In this document: positions 33,261 through 42,041 of the stretch, in pieces
Layout: every line of letters begins with the position of its first letter
Position numbering within the stretch: position 1 is the first letter of the stretch
Origin: Clostridiaceae bacterium
Lineage (GTDB): Bacteria; Bacillota; Clostridia; Lachnospirales; Lachnospiraceae
Assembly: GCA_018378255.1 (NCBI GenBank)
Contig: JAGZXV010000007.1
Location: 1-62,961, forward strand
DNA length: 62,961 nt
Direction: 5' to 3'
Notes under the pieces: generated by a model
What the model saw: the letters and a program-made list of their open reading frames with translations, nothing else
What the model was told of the DNA's origin: nothing
Database searches by the model: none
Program-made: the position numbers and the translations under genes

Positions 33261-34154
33261 ATGACAGAGATTAAAGGAATCATACCACCGATCCTGACAC
33301 CGATGAACGAGGATGAAAGCATTAATATAGAAGAGCTCAAAAACCAGGTAAACAGGCAGATCGGAGCCGGCGTCCATGGATTGTTTCCATTTGGCACCAA
33401 TGGGGAAGGTTATATTCTGGATGCGGACGAAAAAGAGCAGATTTTGAAAACCGTTGTGGAGGAAACGAACGGAAGGGTGCCGGTGTATGCAGGAACCGGA
33501 TGTATCAGCACCAAAGAAACCATCCGCCAGTCATTGATGGCAAAGAGCGTGGGGGCGGACATCCTGTCCGTCATCACCCCGTCATTCGCGGCGGCTTCAC
33601 AGGAAGAACTATATGTACATTATAAAACTGTGGCCGGAGCTGTAGATCTGCCGATTGTCCTCTATAATATACCGGCCAGAACCGGCAACAAACTGGCTCC
33701 TGAAACAGTGGCCCGGCTGAGCAAAATCGACAATATCGTCGGCGTAAAAGACAGCAGCGGAGACTTTGACAACATGCTGAAATACTTAGAACTGACAAAA
33801 GAGGAAGACTTCATCGTGTTATCCGGCAACGACTCACTGATCCTTCCCTGCCTGAAATCCGGCGGCGTGGGAGGAATCGCAGGATGCGCCAATGTATATC
33901 CAAAGGTTATGGTTTCCATCTATGAAAAATACATGGCCGGAGACGTGGAAGGCGCCGAAAAGGTGCAGGAAAGCATTGCTTCCTTCCGCGCATGTTTCAA
34001 ATACGGAAACCCAAATACCATAGTAAAGACCGCAGTAAGCATGTTAGGATATCCGGTTGGAAAATGCCGCGCGCCATTTAACCAGGTTCCGGAAGAAGGC
34101 ATCGAAGCGCTGAAGCGGGTTTTAAAAGAAAACAAGGCAAAGGGAATGTGCTGA
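33261..34154 (+). CDS. Dihydrodipicolinate synthase-family aldolase / lyase
   Basis: 297 residues, normal length for the DapA/NAL TIM barrel. GTNGEGYIL (about 46-54) corresponds to the carboxylate-binding GTTGE motif, YNIPARTG (about 134-141) contains the catalytic Tyr, and GVKDSSGD (about 160-167) contains the Schiff-base Lys. It starts 14 nt after the alcohol dehydrogenase with AGAGGAGG. In a catabolic operon such an enzyme normally cleaves or dehydrates a 2-keto-3-deoxy acid, giving pyruvate; lysine synthesis is unlikely here. Its presence beside a DUF1537-PdxA2 pair is unusual. Confidence 0.9.
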   Translation: MTEIKGIIPPILTPMNEDESINIEELKNQVNRQIGAGVHGLFPFGTNGEGYILDADEKEQILKTVVEETNGRVPVYAGTGCISTKETIRQSLMAKSVGADILSVITPSFAAASQEELYVHYKTVAGAVDLPIVLYNIPARTGNKLAPETVARLSKIDNIVGVKDSSGDFDNMLKYLELTKEEDFIVLSGNDSLILPCLKSGGVGGIAGCANVYPKVMVSIYEKYMAGDVEGAEKVQESIASFRACFKYGNPNTIVKTAVSMLGYPVGKCRAPFNQVPEEGIEALKRVLKENKAKGMC

Positions 34155-34203
34155 CCCCAGGCCAAACGGACATAGAAGGAGCGGCATAAGAATGGAGGTA
34201 CAT

Positions 34204-35250
34204 ATGGACAACAGACCGATTATTGGGATAACAATGGGAGATCCGGCAGGTATCGGGCCGGAAATTACGGTAAAGGCCCTGGCAGACCCCAGGATATATG
34301 AGACATGCAGGCCGGTAGTGATCGGTGATGCGGCAGTGATGGAACAGGCAGCAGCCATCGTCCGAAAAGAAGGGATAACAATCCACCCGGTTCAGGAATT
34401 ATCAGAAGCGGTTTATGAATATGGAATGATTGATGTATATGATAAGAAAGTGACAGATTTAAAGGGGCTGAAACTGGGCGAGGTATCGGCCGTGGCAGGC
34501 GAATCCGCTTTCCAATACGTCAAAGAAGTGATCCGCCTGGCAATGGAAGGCCAGGTGGATGCCACCGTAACCAATGCCCTGAACAAAGAAGCCATCAACC
34601 TGGCCGGACATCCCTACTCAGGCCATACGGAAATCTATGCGGATTTCACAGGCACTAAAAAATATACCATGATGCTGGCCCATGAAAATATCCGGGTGGT
34701 ACACGTTTCCACCCATGTTTCCCTGAGAGAGGCCTGCGACCGGGTGAAAAAAGACCGGGTGCTGGAAGTGATCAGGATCGCAGACCGGGCGGTAAAAGAA
34801 CTGGGGATTGAAAATCCGAAAATCGGAGTTGCAGGCCTGAATCCCCACAGTGGTGAAAACGGGTTGTTCGGAAGAGAAGAGATTGAGGAAATCATCCCGG
34901 CAATTGAAGCGGCAAAGGAAGAAGGAATCTGCGCGGAAGGGCCGGTTCCGCCGGATACCATATTTTCTAAAGCCAGAGGCGGCTGGTACGATATCGTGGT
35001 GGCCATGTACCATGACCAGGGCCACATCCCTTTAAAACTGGTGGGATTCGTCTACGACCGGGAAAAAGGGAAATGGGAGGCGGTAGCAGGCGTAAACATC
35101 ACTCTGGGACTGCCTGTCATAAGGACTTCCGTGGATCACGGAACCGCATTCGACCAGGCAGGGAAGGGAACGGCCAATGAGCTCAGCCTTGTAAATGCAA
35201 TTGATTATGCGGTGAAACTTTCAGTGGCTAAAAAGGCGGAAGGGAGATAG
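34204..35250 (+). CDS. pdxA2: PdxA2-type 4-phospho-(hydroxy)acid dehydrogenase
   Basis: 348 residues from ATG 34204, which has GGAGG at 34194-34198; an in-frame ATG at 34192 overlaps that site. GDPAGIGPE near the start, HPYSGHTEIYA (metal His) and YHDQGHIPLK (second metal His) are PdxA signatures. Vitamin B6 PdxA oxidises 4-phosphohydroxy-threonine. The PdxA2 group, always found beside DUF1537 kinases, oxidises and decarboxylates 4-phospho-D-threonate or -erythronate to dihydroxyacetone phosphate. Operon context places this gene in the second group. Confidence 0.9.
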   Translation: MDNRPIIGITMGDPAGIGPEITVKALADPRIYETCRPVVIGDAAVMEQAAAIVRKEGITIHPVQELSEAVYEYGMIDVYDKKVTDLKGLKLGEVSAVAGESAFQYVKEVIRLAMEGQVDATVTNALNKEAINLAGHPYSGHTEIYADFTGTKKYTMMLAHENIRVVHVSTHVSLREACDRVKKDRVLEVIRIADRAVKELGIENPKIGVAGLNPHSGENGLFGREEIEEIIPAIEAAKEEGICAEGPVPPDTIFSKARGGWYDIVVAMYHDQGHIPLKLVGFVYDREKGKWEAVAGVNITLGLPVIRTSVDHGTAFDQAGKGTANELSLVNAIDYAVKLSVAKKAEGR

Positions 35251-35252
35251 TT

Positions 35253-36230
35253 ATGAAATTTGTGATGACCCAGGCTGTATGCCCGGAAGGAATGGAACTT
35301 CTGGAAGGCAAAGCCGAAATCTATGTAGCGGACAACCGGGATCCCAATAATTATCTGGATGAGATGCAGAATGCGGATGCTCTGATTGTCAGAATCGCCA
35401 AATGTGATGGAAACGCCATCCAAAACTCTCCAAACCTGAAGGTTATAGGCCGGACCGGAGTGGGCTATGACAGTGTGGACGTAAAGACGGCAACAGAACT
35501 TGGCATCCCGGTTGTAATCACCCCCGGAGCCAATAACCATTCCGTAGCGGAACATGCGGTGGGCATGATGTTTGCAATAGCAAAAAATTTTGTGGAAGGA
35601 CAGCTGGAAACGGCAAAAGGGAATTTCAGCCAGGTCAGAGGAAATAAAAAGGCATTTGAACTCATGGGAAAGAAAGCCGGATTCATCGGCCTTGGCGCCA
35701 TCGGTCAGGATGCGGAGAAACTTTGCCGGGCCATCGGCATGAAAACCGCTGGATATGATCCGTTCCTGACAAAGGCGCAGATTGAAGAAATGGGATGCGA
35801 ATACTATTCCGATTACATGGATCTTCTGAGAAACTGCGATGTGGTATCCGTTCATGTCCCACTGACGGAAGAAACGAGAGGGATGATCGGGGAAGAACAG
35901 CTTAGATCCATGAAGAAAACGGCGATTCTGATCAACTGTGCCCGTGGAGGTATCGTTGACGAAAAGGCGTTGGCGGATGCCCTGAATCAAGGCGTTATAG
36001 CAGGGGCAGGGGTGGATGTATTCGAAGAAGAACCGCCCAGCCCGGAAAATCCGCTGTTAACCGCAAAAAACATCCTCTACAGCCCTCACAGCGCCGCTCA
36101 GACCAGAGAAGCGGTGATCAATATGGCTAAGATGTGTGTGGAAGGATGTCTGGCTGTGTGCCGGGGGGAACAATGGCCTTATGTAGCAGATAAGACAGTA
36201 TATGAACATGAGAAGTGGAGAGACAAGTAA
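35253..36230 (+). CDS. D-2-hydroxyacid dehydrogenase (SerA-like)
   Basis: 325 residues. NAD-binding GLGAIGQDAEKL (about 148-159), followed by the family's catalytic Arg (CARGGIVDEKAL), Glu (VDVFEEEPP) and His (YSPHSAAQT) segments. It begins 2 nt after pdxA2, so translation is coupled. It interconverts a 2-hydroxyacid and a 2-keto acid with NAD(H). It lacks the ACT domain of long SerA proteins, so a catabolic role is expected, for example oxidising the incoming acid or epimerising it together with the other dehydrogenase. Confidence 0.9.
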   Translation: MKFVMTQAVCPEGMELLEGKAEIYVADNRDPNNYLDEMQNADALIVRIAKCDGNAIQNSPNLKVIGRTGVGYDSVDVKTATELGIPVVITPGANNHSVAEHAVGMMFAIAKNFVEGQLETAKGNFSQVRGNKKAFELMGKKAGFIGLGAIGQDAEKLCRAIGMKTAGYDPFLTKAQIEEMGCEYYSDYMDLLRNCDVVSVHVPLTEETRGMIGEEQLRSMKKTAILINCARGGIVDEKALADALNQGVIAGAGVDVFEEEPPSPENPLLTAKNILYSPHSAAQTREAVINMAKMCVEGCLAVCRGEQWPYVADKTVYEHEKWRDK

Positions 36231-36259
36231 AAATAATATAAAAAATTGGGGGAATTCAT

Positions 36260-37324
36260 ATGATGAAAAAAATGATCAGCATTTTATTGGCAGGAGCTAT
36301 GGCAGTCGGATTAACAGCGTGTTCAGGCGGCGGGAAGGCCGACTCCGGTACTGCGGCTAAGGGGGTAGAGACGAAAACGGAAGCAGCGGCCAAAGGAGAA
36401 GCGGCCGATCAGACAGAAGGCAAATCTGAAGTCAACTGGCCGGGCAAACAGGTTACGTTATATGTGCCTGCAGCAGCAGGCGGCGGAACTGATATTTTCG
36501 CCAGAATTGTTGCAACGTATCTACAAGAAAATATAGGCGCTACTGTAACCGTTGTCAATCAGGATGCAGGAAGCGGCATGGTAGCTTATGAATCGGTCAG
36601 AAAGGCAGAACCGGACGGAAATACGCTTTTGTTCTGGCATACCGGGTTTTATGTGAATTATTATTCGGGAACTTATGATTATAATCCAAACACTGACTTC
36701 ACTCCGATTGAGATGTTCCAGAGCGGAAATGGACAAGTCTATGTGGTAAATGGAAAATCCGAATGGAATGATATCAATGATTTAGTAGAAGCCGCAAAAG
36801 CAAATCCGGGGCAAATTACGTTTGGATGCCAGACCGGCGGTTCCGCCCAGCTGGTAGCCGAAATTTTGATGAAAGCAACGGATACGGAGCTGAGATTAGT
36901 GGATGCAGCTTCCCAGACCGATAAAATAACCGGGGTTATGGGAGGAAATATTGACCTTTCCGCAATTACGGCAGCATCCGCCAGACAGTATGTAGATAAT
37001 GGAGATTTAAAGGTACTTGGTATTGTGGATGCCATACCGGATCCTTTGTTTCCAGAAACAAAAACCGGAGTTGAACAGGGGTATGAAAACTTATACTGGA
37101 CACAAAATCTGTGTATTTACGGACCGGCAGGTATGGATGAAAATGTAGCAAAAGCGATCAACGAAGCAGTTCAGGGATTATCCGAAGATCCTAAGGCAAA
37201 AGAGCAGATGGAATCAGCCAACCTTTTGATGACACCTTTAAATTATGAAGATTCAATGGCTCAGTTTAAAGATTATGATGAGCTGGTTAAAAATGCATCT
37301 GAAGGAGTGGACTGGGGAAAATAG
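36260..37324 (+). CDS. tctC: Tripartite tricarboxylate transporter binding lipoprotein (TctC/Bug family)
   Basis: 354 residues. The signal peptide ends in LTAC with the lipidated Cys at about residue 21, a Lys/Glu/Ala-rich linker, then the Bug-family domain with VPAAAGGGTDIFARI (about 71-85) and the VVNQDAGSG segment. Two ATGs lie in tandem at 36260/36263. It captures a carboxylate outside the cell and delivers it to TctB/TctA. Its position after the catabolic genes points to import of the C4 acid that the operon degrades. Confidence 0.92.
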   Translation: MMKKMISILLAGAMAVGLTACSGGGKADSGTAAKGVETKTEAAAKGEAADQTEGKSEVNWPGKQVTLYVPAAAGGGTDIFARIVATYLQENIGATVTVVNQDAGSGMVAYESVRKAEPDGNTLLFWHTGFYVNYYSGTYDYNPNTDFTPIEMFQSGNGQVYVVNGKSEWNDINDLVEAAKANPGQITFGCQTGGSAQLVAEILMKATDTELRLVDAASQTDKITGVMGGNIDLSAITAASARQYVDNGDLKVLGIVDAIPDPLFPETKTGVEQGYENLYWTQNLCIYGPAGMDENVAKAINEAVQGLSEDPKAKEQMESANLLMTPLNYEDSMAQFKDYDELVKNASEGVDWGK

Positions 37325-37336
37325 ACGGAGGCATAT

Positions 37337-37792
37337 ATGAAGAAAAAAGACAGGCTTGTTGGCTGTATCATAGTTATACTGGGCATTATAATCAGCTTGG
37401 CGGCTCTTCAAATTCCGGATAAGAGCAGCGCTACAGATCCAGGATCCAGACTGTTTCCAATGATTGGGAGTTTTGGAATGATTATTTTTGGATCAGGCAT
37501 ATTCCTTACAGCTAAGGATAAAGAAGATTTTAAACCTGCTGTTAAAAAAGGTGGCTGGGCCCGTCTGGCTAAAATTGTGATTGTTTTTATTCTGTACACC
37601 ATTGCGCTGAAGCTGATAGGGTTCCTGATATCAACACCATTTATGATGTATGCACTGGTGGCGTTGTTTTCCTATGAAAAGAAGATTCCTGTCTGGAAAA
37701 ATGCATTGTTTTCCATTGCAGTGTCAGGCGTGATCTGGTTTGTATTCGTAAAACTGCTTACGGTCATGCTGCCGGCGGGTACCTTGTTATAG
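37337..37792 (+). CDS. tctB: Tripartite tricarboxylate transporter small membrane subunit (TctB)
   Basis: 151 residues with four predicted membrane helices (about 8-24, 39-58, 77-97, 116-145), the standard architecture of TctB. It starts 12 nt after tctC with CGGAGG. Partner of the large TctA subunit. Confidence 0.9.
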   Translation: MKKKDRLVGCIIVILGIIISLAALQIPDKSSATDPGSRLFPMIGSFGMIIFGSGIFLTAKDKEDFKPAVKKGGWARLAKIVIVFILYTIALKLIGFLISTPFMMYALVALFSYEKKIPVWKNALFSIAVSGVIWFVFVKLLTVMLPAGTLL

Positions 37793-37819
37793 CAGATGAA
37801 TGAGTTAAAATGCCGCTGC

Positions 37820-37918
37820 CAAATTTGTGCCGGAGCCACAAATTTGAATCGCAGCTGAGAATTTGAGATTCTCAGCGGTGCCTACGCAGCGCAAAATTTG
37901 CGCATCAAAGCGCTCCGG
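37820..37918 (+). promoter_or_regulatory. Structured tctB-tctA intercistronic RNA region (three hairpins plus long-range pairing)
   Basis: Hairpin 1 CAAATTTGTG/CACAAATTTG (37820-37846) has loop CCGGAGC. Hairpin 2 is GCTGAGAAT/ATTCTCAGC (37854-37876). Hairpin 3 is the palindrome GCGCAAAATTTGCGC (37889-37903). The loop sequence CCGGAGC (37830-37836) is complementary to GCTCCGG (37912-37918), which ends 2 nt before the tctA ribosome site AGGAGG (37921-37926). A pseudoknot-like fold next to the ribosome site is therefore possible. No protein is encoded in the gap. Confidence 0.6.
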
Positions 37919-37932
37919 TAAGGAGGATAAAA

Positions 37933-39426
37933 ATGAATATTGCAGTTACTGTTTTACAAAATCTGTTCAGTCCTGTCTGCCTGATTTTCATGTTTTTGGG
38001 AAGTTTAATGGGAATTATTTTCGGGGCATTGCCAGGGCTCAGTGGGACAATCGGCGTTACCCTTCTCCTTCCAATGACATTCGGAATGTCGCCGGAACTG
38101 GGAATTGCTTTATTAATCAGTATTTGGATCGGCGGAGTATCAGGCGGTTTTATATCGGCCACTCTTCTTGGCATACCTGGTACATCCTCCTGTATCGCAA
38201 CCTGTTTTGATGCATATCCGCTCAGCAAAAAAGGGCAGACGACAAAGGCGCTGGCAGTGGGAATAACCGCTTCTTTTATCGGTACGTTCTTCAGTTGTAT
38301 TATCGCCATGTTTTTAAGTCCGGTGATATCGAAAATAGCGGTAAAACTGGGGCCATGGGAGTATTTTTCCCTTTGTTTGTGCGCCATTGTACTGGTAGTG
38401 TCCCTTGCAAAGGATAATATTTGGAAAGGTATGGCTGCTGCTTCCATTGGTTTTGTGCTCCAGTGTGTCGGTGCGGCGCCAATTGATGCGGTTGAGCGGT
38501 TCACGTTCGGTGATTATAATCTGTATGGAGGTTTTGACAGCTCCGCAGTTATGTTGGGGGCATTTGCAGTTTTTCTGGTTGTAAGCAATTATGTCAATAG
38601 GGATAACGACTATGTATTGGAAGAAAAAGGGTGTATTAAAGGATTTGGCCTTACCTTAAAAGAATTTAAGGATAACATTGTGAATATGATCCGGTCATTT
38701 GCCATCGGTTTGTGGATTGGTTTTCTTCCCGGAATGGGTGCGGGCTTGTCAAACCTGGTAGCATACGGACAGGCCAAGGCTTCCTCGAAGCATCCGGAAG
38801 AGTTTGGAAAAGGGACAATAGAAGGTGTATTTGCCACTGAAACCTCTAATAATGCATCTGTAGGCGGCGCGATGATCCCTATGGCGTCCTTGGGCATTCC
38901 CGGAGATGCGACTACTGCGGTTTTGCTGGGCGGACTGACGATTCATGGGTTGGAGCCAGGACCACTTTTGTTCCAGAATAAACCGGTATTTGTATATGTC
39001 ATGTTTGGGGCGGCTATTCTGGCGGCAGTTATGGTATTGGTGATGCAATTATTTGGTATGAGACTCTTCCCCAAAATTTTGAAGATTCCATATCATTATT
39101 TATATTCGGTTGTACTGGCGCTCTGTTTTGTAGGGGCCTTTTCCAGCACCAATACGATTTTTAATGTGGGTATTATGCTTTTCTTTGGTGCGGTTGCATT
39201 TTTAATGTCTATAGCCGGGCTTCCCAGCACGCCGTTTATTCTGGCTTTTATCCTGGGCGGAATGATCGAAAAGAATCTGAGAAGGGGTTTCAGCTACAGT
39301 ACGAAGGGATTCATAACGTTTCTTACCCGTCCTGTTTCGCTTCTGTTTCTGGTAATTGCGGTTCTCAGCCTGGTGATACCAATTGTCAAGGACTTGAAAA
39401 AAATGAAGGCGCAGAAGGAGGAGTAA
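37933..39426 (+). CDS. tctA: Tripartite tricarboxylate transporter large membrane subunit (TctA)
   Basis: 497 residues with about 12 membrane segments. Family motifs are visible: GALPGLSGTIGVTLLLP (about 35-51), the second-half repeat IGFLPGMGAGLSNLVAYG (about 261-278) and the SLGIPGDATTAVLLGGL segment. This is the channel-forming subunit, driven by an ion gradient. AGGAGG lies 6 nt before ATG 37933. The 140-bp structured gap before it is the only long gap in the operon. Confidence 0.94.
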   Translation: MNIAVTVLQNLFSPVCLIFMFLGSLMGIIFGALPGLSGTIGVTLLLPMTFGMSPELGIALLISIWIGGVSGGFISATLLGIPGTSSCIATCFDAYPLSKKGQTTKALAVGITASFIGTFFSCIIAMFLSPVISKIAVKLGPWEYFSLCLCAIVLVVSLAKDNIWKGMAAASIGFVLQCVGAAPIDAVERFTFGDYNLYGGFDSSAVMLGAFAVFLVVSNYVNRDNDYVLEEKGCIKGFGLTLKEFKDNIVNMIRSFAIGLWIGFLPGMGAGLSNLVAYGQAKASSKHPEEFGKGTIEGVFATETSNNASVGGAMIPMASLGIPGDATTAVLLGGLTIHGLEPGPLLFQNKPVFVYVMFGAAILAAVMVLVMQLFGMRLFPKILKIPYHYLYSVVLALCFVGAFSSTNTIFNVGIMLFFGAVAFLMSIAGLPSTPFILAFILGGMIEKNLRRGFSYSTKGFITFLTRPVSLLFLVIAVLSLVIPIVKDLKKMKAQKEE

Positions 39427-40251
39427 ATGGGAGCGTTATTAAGCGTAAATATGGCGGATATTTGTGAACGGCCGTGGGAGTATGCCGTAGAACCTTTTCA
39501 GATTGCCAACGGGCTGTATTATGTTGGAAATTCGTGGGTATCGGTTTATCTGATCGACAGCGGGGATGGTTTGATACTGATCGATACGGCGATGCCTCAA
39601 ACCGCATATCTGATATTGGAAGGAATTCGTAAGCTGGGTTTTGATCCCAAAGAAGTTAAGCTGATTTTGTTGTCCCATGCCCATTATGACCATTGCGGCA
39701 GCGCAAAAATGCTGGCGGAATATACCGGGGCTAAAATTTATATGGGAAAAGAGGACCTGTTTTTTCTGAACGAAAGGCCGGACCTGGTGCACTCTGTCCA
39801 AAACTGGTTTGTGCCTTTTGAGGTGGATGCATGTTATGAAGAGGGTAAAGTGATTGAACTTGGTTCGGTGAAAATAGAAGCAAAACACTGCCCCGGGCAC
39901 ACGCCGGGAACTTACTCCTTCTTTTTTGACATACAGGAGGAAGGAAAAACCTATCGGTGCGGTATGCATGGAGGAATCGGGGTAAACACGCTGGTGGATG
40001 CATATTTTGAGGAAACCGGCCTGCCGGTTAAGCTGAGAGATGATTTCGAGGAAAATTTATTCAGAATGAGAAGAGAGCACGTGGATATTCCTTTGGGATC
40101 CCATACCAACCATTGTGATATGCTGGGTAAGGCAGCCCGTATAGGAATGGGAACCAATCCTTTTATCGATCCGGAGGGATTTAAGAACCTGATAGATGCC
40201 AGATATGAAGATTTTCTTCATTACTGCCACCGGGAGAGAAAGATGAGTTAA
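39427..40251 (+). CDS. Metallo-beta-lactamase-fold hydrolase
   Basis: 274 residues. Metal-binding HAHYDHCGSA (HxHxDH, about 80-89), a further His in HCPGHTPGTYS (about 155-165) and the terminal HTNHCDM (about 225-231). The arrangement resembles subclass B3-like and lactonase-like members without a signal peptide, so it is cytoplasmic. It starts directly at the base after the tctA stop, with AGGAGG inside the end of tctA. Last gene of the operon. A lactonase or thioester-hydrolase step feeding sugar-acid catabolism is more plausible than antibiotic resistance. Confidence 0.85.
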   Translation: MGALLSVNMADICERPWEYAVEPFQIANGLYYVGNSWVSVYLIDSGDGLILIDTAMPQTAYLILEGIRKLGFDPKEVKLILLSHAHYDHCGSAKMLAEYTGAKIYMGKEDLFFLNERPDLVHSVQNWFVPFEVDACYEEGKVIELGSVKIEAKHCPGHTPGTYSFFFDIQEEGKTYRCGMHGGIGVNTLVDAYFEETGLPVKLRDDFEENLFRMRREHVDIPLGSHTNHCDMLGKAARIGMGTNPFIDPEGFKNLIDARYEDFLHYCHRERKMS

Positions 40252-40281
40252 ATTTATTTATCTATGTTATATAAAAGTATA

Positions 40282-40326
40282 AAAAAGGAAATTCAACGGA
40301 AAATAATACCGTTGAATTTCCTTTTT
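40282..40326 (+). terminator. Terminator of the acid-sugar operon
   Basis: AAAAAGGAAATTCAACGG pairs perfectly with CCGTTGAATTTCCTTTTT around a 9-nt loop. An 18-bp stem ending in T5, 30 bp after the last stop codon. Confidence 0.93.
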
Positions 40327-40443
40327 CCATCCTGGATTGTATTTATACCCGCCTCTTTGTTATGAATTTAACGTAAAAATAATATACACTGAAAACGGAA
40401 TTGTACACCTTTCCTAAAAGAATATGGAAATTATCATGAATAA

Positions 40444-40472
40444 TGGACAAAATGAAAAACATTGGTTATAAT
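40444..40472 (+). promoter_or_regulatory. Promoter of the ATP synthase operon
   Basis: TGGACA (40444-40449), a 17-bp spacer and TATAAT (40467-40472). It lies 42 bp before the chosen atpZ start, which rules out the longer frame that begins within the promoter. The rest of 40327-40514 is AT-rich without other features. Confidence 0.7.
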
Positions 40473-40514
40473 AAGACGTATATGCGCGGAAGTATAGAAA
40501 GAGGAGGAGTTTTG

Positions 40515-40871
40515 ATGTATAAAAAGAGTGTGTTCCGAAGCCTGGCTATGGTAACCCAGTTGGGTCTGAGCGTGCTCACTCCTATCTTTTTGTGTACTTT
40601 GGCGGGTTACTATATTGATTCCTGGTTTGGCACCAAGTCCATGGTATTTTTGATCATCATTGGAGCCATGGCAGGCGGCAGATGCGCTTATGTGCTTGCG
40701 GTCAAGACTTTAGAGGCGGAGAAGCGGGATGACGAAAGGGAACGTCAGAACCGGCCCCAGAGAGAAGACCGGGTGCAGGTGAGTAAGCCAAAGCAGCCAA
40801 GCCGTGTCAGAAAGGAAACACAGGTGACGGAAAAGACAGACAGGGAGGAAGAGGATGAGCAGGGAAACTAA
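40515..40871 (+). CDS. atpZ: AtpZ-like F0 accessory membrane protein
   Basis: 118 residues from ATG 40515 with GAGGAGG at 40501-40507. Two membrane helices (about 13-34 and 44-63) with TPIFLCTLAGYYIDSWFGT and GAMAGGRCAYVL between and within them, typical of the AtpZ/AtpI-like family (PF09527) encoded at the head of many clostridial atp operons, followed by a charged tail. It overlaps the next gene by 17 nt. A role in assembly of the c-ring or Mg2+ supply has been proposed for the family. Confidence 0.85.
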   Translation: MYKKSVFRSLAMVTQLGLSVLTPIFLCTLAGYYIDSWFGTKSMVFLIIIGAMAGGRCAYVLAVKTLEAEKRDDERERQNRPQREDRVQVSKPKQPSRVRKETQVTEKTDREEEDEQGN

Positions 40872-41253
40872 GAATCTGATTCTGGAGATGTCGGTTGGAA
40901 TTGTGATTTTTGAGGTGGTACTTGGAATTGGAGCGGCAGTGATTGGTTCCGGATTGGGCGCACCGTTATCTTCGGTGATTCTGGGACTGTTCTGCGGCTT
41001 GATTGCTGATATCGCCATGCTGATCCACATGGCCGTCATCACAGAACGTGTTCTGGACACGGGAGACGAGAGCTATGCAAACAAGACTACGGTTGTGCAC
41101 TCCATGCTTAGAAAGCTGGTAATTGTAGTATTAGTCATCATACTCTGGCGGATCCCCCAGGTCAATATAGTGGCATTCATCATCGGGGCTTTGGGCCTCA
41201 AAGCTGGAGCCTATCTTCAGCCGTTCATTCATAAAGCCTTTAATAAGCGTTGA
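40855..41253 (+). CDS. atpI: AtpI-like ATP synthase subunit I
   Basis: 132 residues with four hydrophobic segments, the usual size and layout of AtpI, the chaperone that helps the c-ring assemble. It starts inside the end of atpZ and is followed after 30 nt by atpB with AAAGGAGG. The sequence is only moderately conserved; identification rests on topology and operon position. Confidence 0.8.
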   Translation: MSRETKNLILEMSVGIVIFEVVLGIGAAVIGSGLGAPLSSVILGLFCGLIADIAMLIHMAVITERVLDTGDESYANKTTVVHSMLRKLVIVVLVIILWRIPQVNIVAFIIGALGLKAGAYLQPFIHKAFNKR

Positions 41254-41283
41254 AGGCACAACTAAAAGAAAGGAGGACGGTGT

Positions 41284-41985
41284 ATGGGAATGATGATCTC
41301 CAATGAAGCAGATTTCATGATTCATGGAGTAGTCCAGTATGAATTGTTTGGACAGGAATTATGGCTGTCTACGACAACCGTAGGGTTGACGATAATTACT
41401 ATCACATTGTTGGTATTTGCATTAATTGCAAAACGGACGATGAAAAATGCTGCCGACGTTCCGGGTGTGTTTCAGAATATGCTGGAATATGCGGTAGAGA
41501 TGCTGGAAAACATGGCAAACGGAATTCTGGGATCGAATGCAAGACGGTTTGTGAATTATATAGGTACTATTTTCTTGTTCATACTGTTTTGCAACCTGAG
41601 CGGTCTGTTTGGGCTGCGGGCACCGACTGGAGACTTTGGCGTAACATTTCTGTTAGGTATATTCACATTCCTGATTGTAAACTATCAGGGTATTAAAAAC
41701 AGAAGAATGCGGCATTTCACCAGTTTGTTTGAACCGATACCGATTTTATTCCCGATTAACCTGATCGGAGAATTTGCGAACCCCATATCGATTTCGCTGC
41801 GTTTGTTTGCAAACCTTTTGTCAGGTATTATCATTATGGGATTGTGGTACGGCATGATGCCGATTTTTGTTAAGATCGGTATTCCGGCGGCGCTTCATGT
41901 ATACTGTGATTTATTCTCAGGATGTATTCAGACATACGTATTCTGTATGCTGACTATGGTTTATATCAATGATAAGATGGAATAA
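41284..41985 (+). CDS. atpB: ATP synthase F0 subunit a
   Basis: 233 residues with about six membrane helices. The essential Arg lies in SISLRLFANLLSGIIIMG (about 163-180), and NLIGEFANPIS precedes it. This subunit forms the ion half-channels next to the c-ring. Together with the sodium-type c subunit it is expected to conduct Na+. It is followed by a 56-nt gap and atpE. Confidence 0.95.
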   Translation: MGMMISNEADFMIHGVVQYELFGQELWLSTTTVGLTIITITLLVFALIAKRTMKNAADVPGVFQNMLEYAVEMLENMANGILGSNARRFVNYIGTIFLFILFCNLSGLFGLRAPTGDFGVTFLLGIFTFLIVNYQGIKNRRMRHFTSLFEPIPILFPINLIGEFANPISISLRLFANLLSGIIIMGLWYGMMPIFVKIGIPAALHVYCDLFSGCIQTYVFCMLTMVYINDKME

Positions 41986-42041
41986 TGAACATCTTACAAT
42001 GAAAACAACTTTAAAAAATTATTATTCAGGAGGAAATTAAT

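Noticed and set aside
33261..34154. Lysine-biosynthetic dapA
   Set aside because: It is located inside a catabolic operon with transporter genes and no lysine-pathway neighbours.
34204..35250. Vitamin B6 pdxA
   Set aside because: Coupled to a DUF1537 kinase and SerA-like dehydrogenase, the signature neighbourhood of PdxA2 rather than of pyridoxine synthesis.
39427..40251. Metallo-beta-lactamase as an antibiotic-resistance gene
   Set aside because: No signal peptide, and it is embedded at the end of a sugar-acid catabolic operon; the fold is shared by many lactonases and thioesterases.
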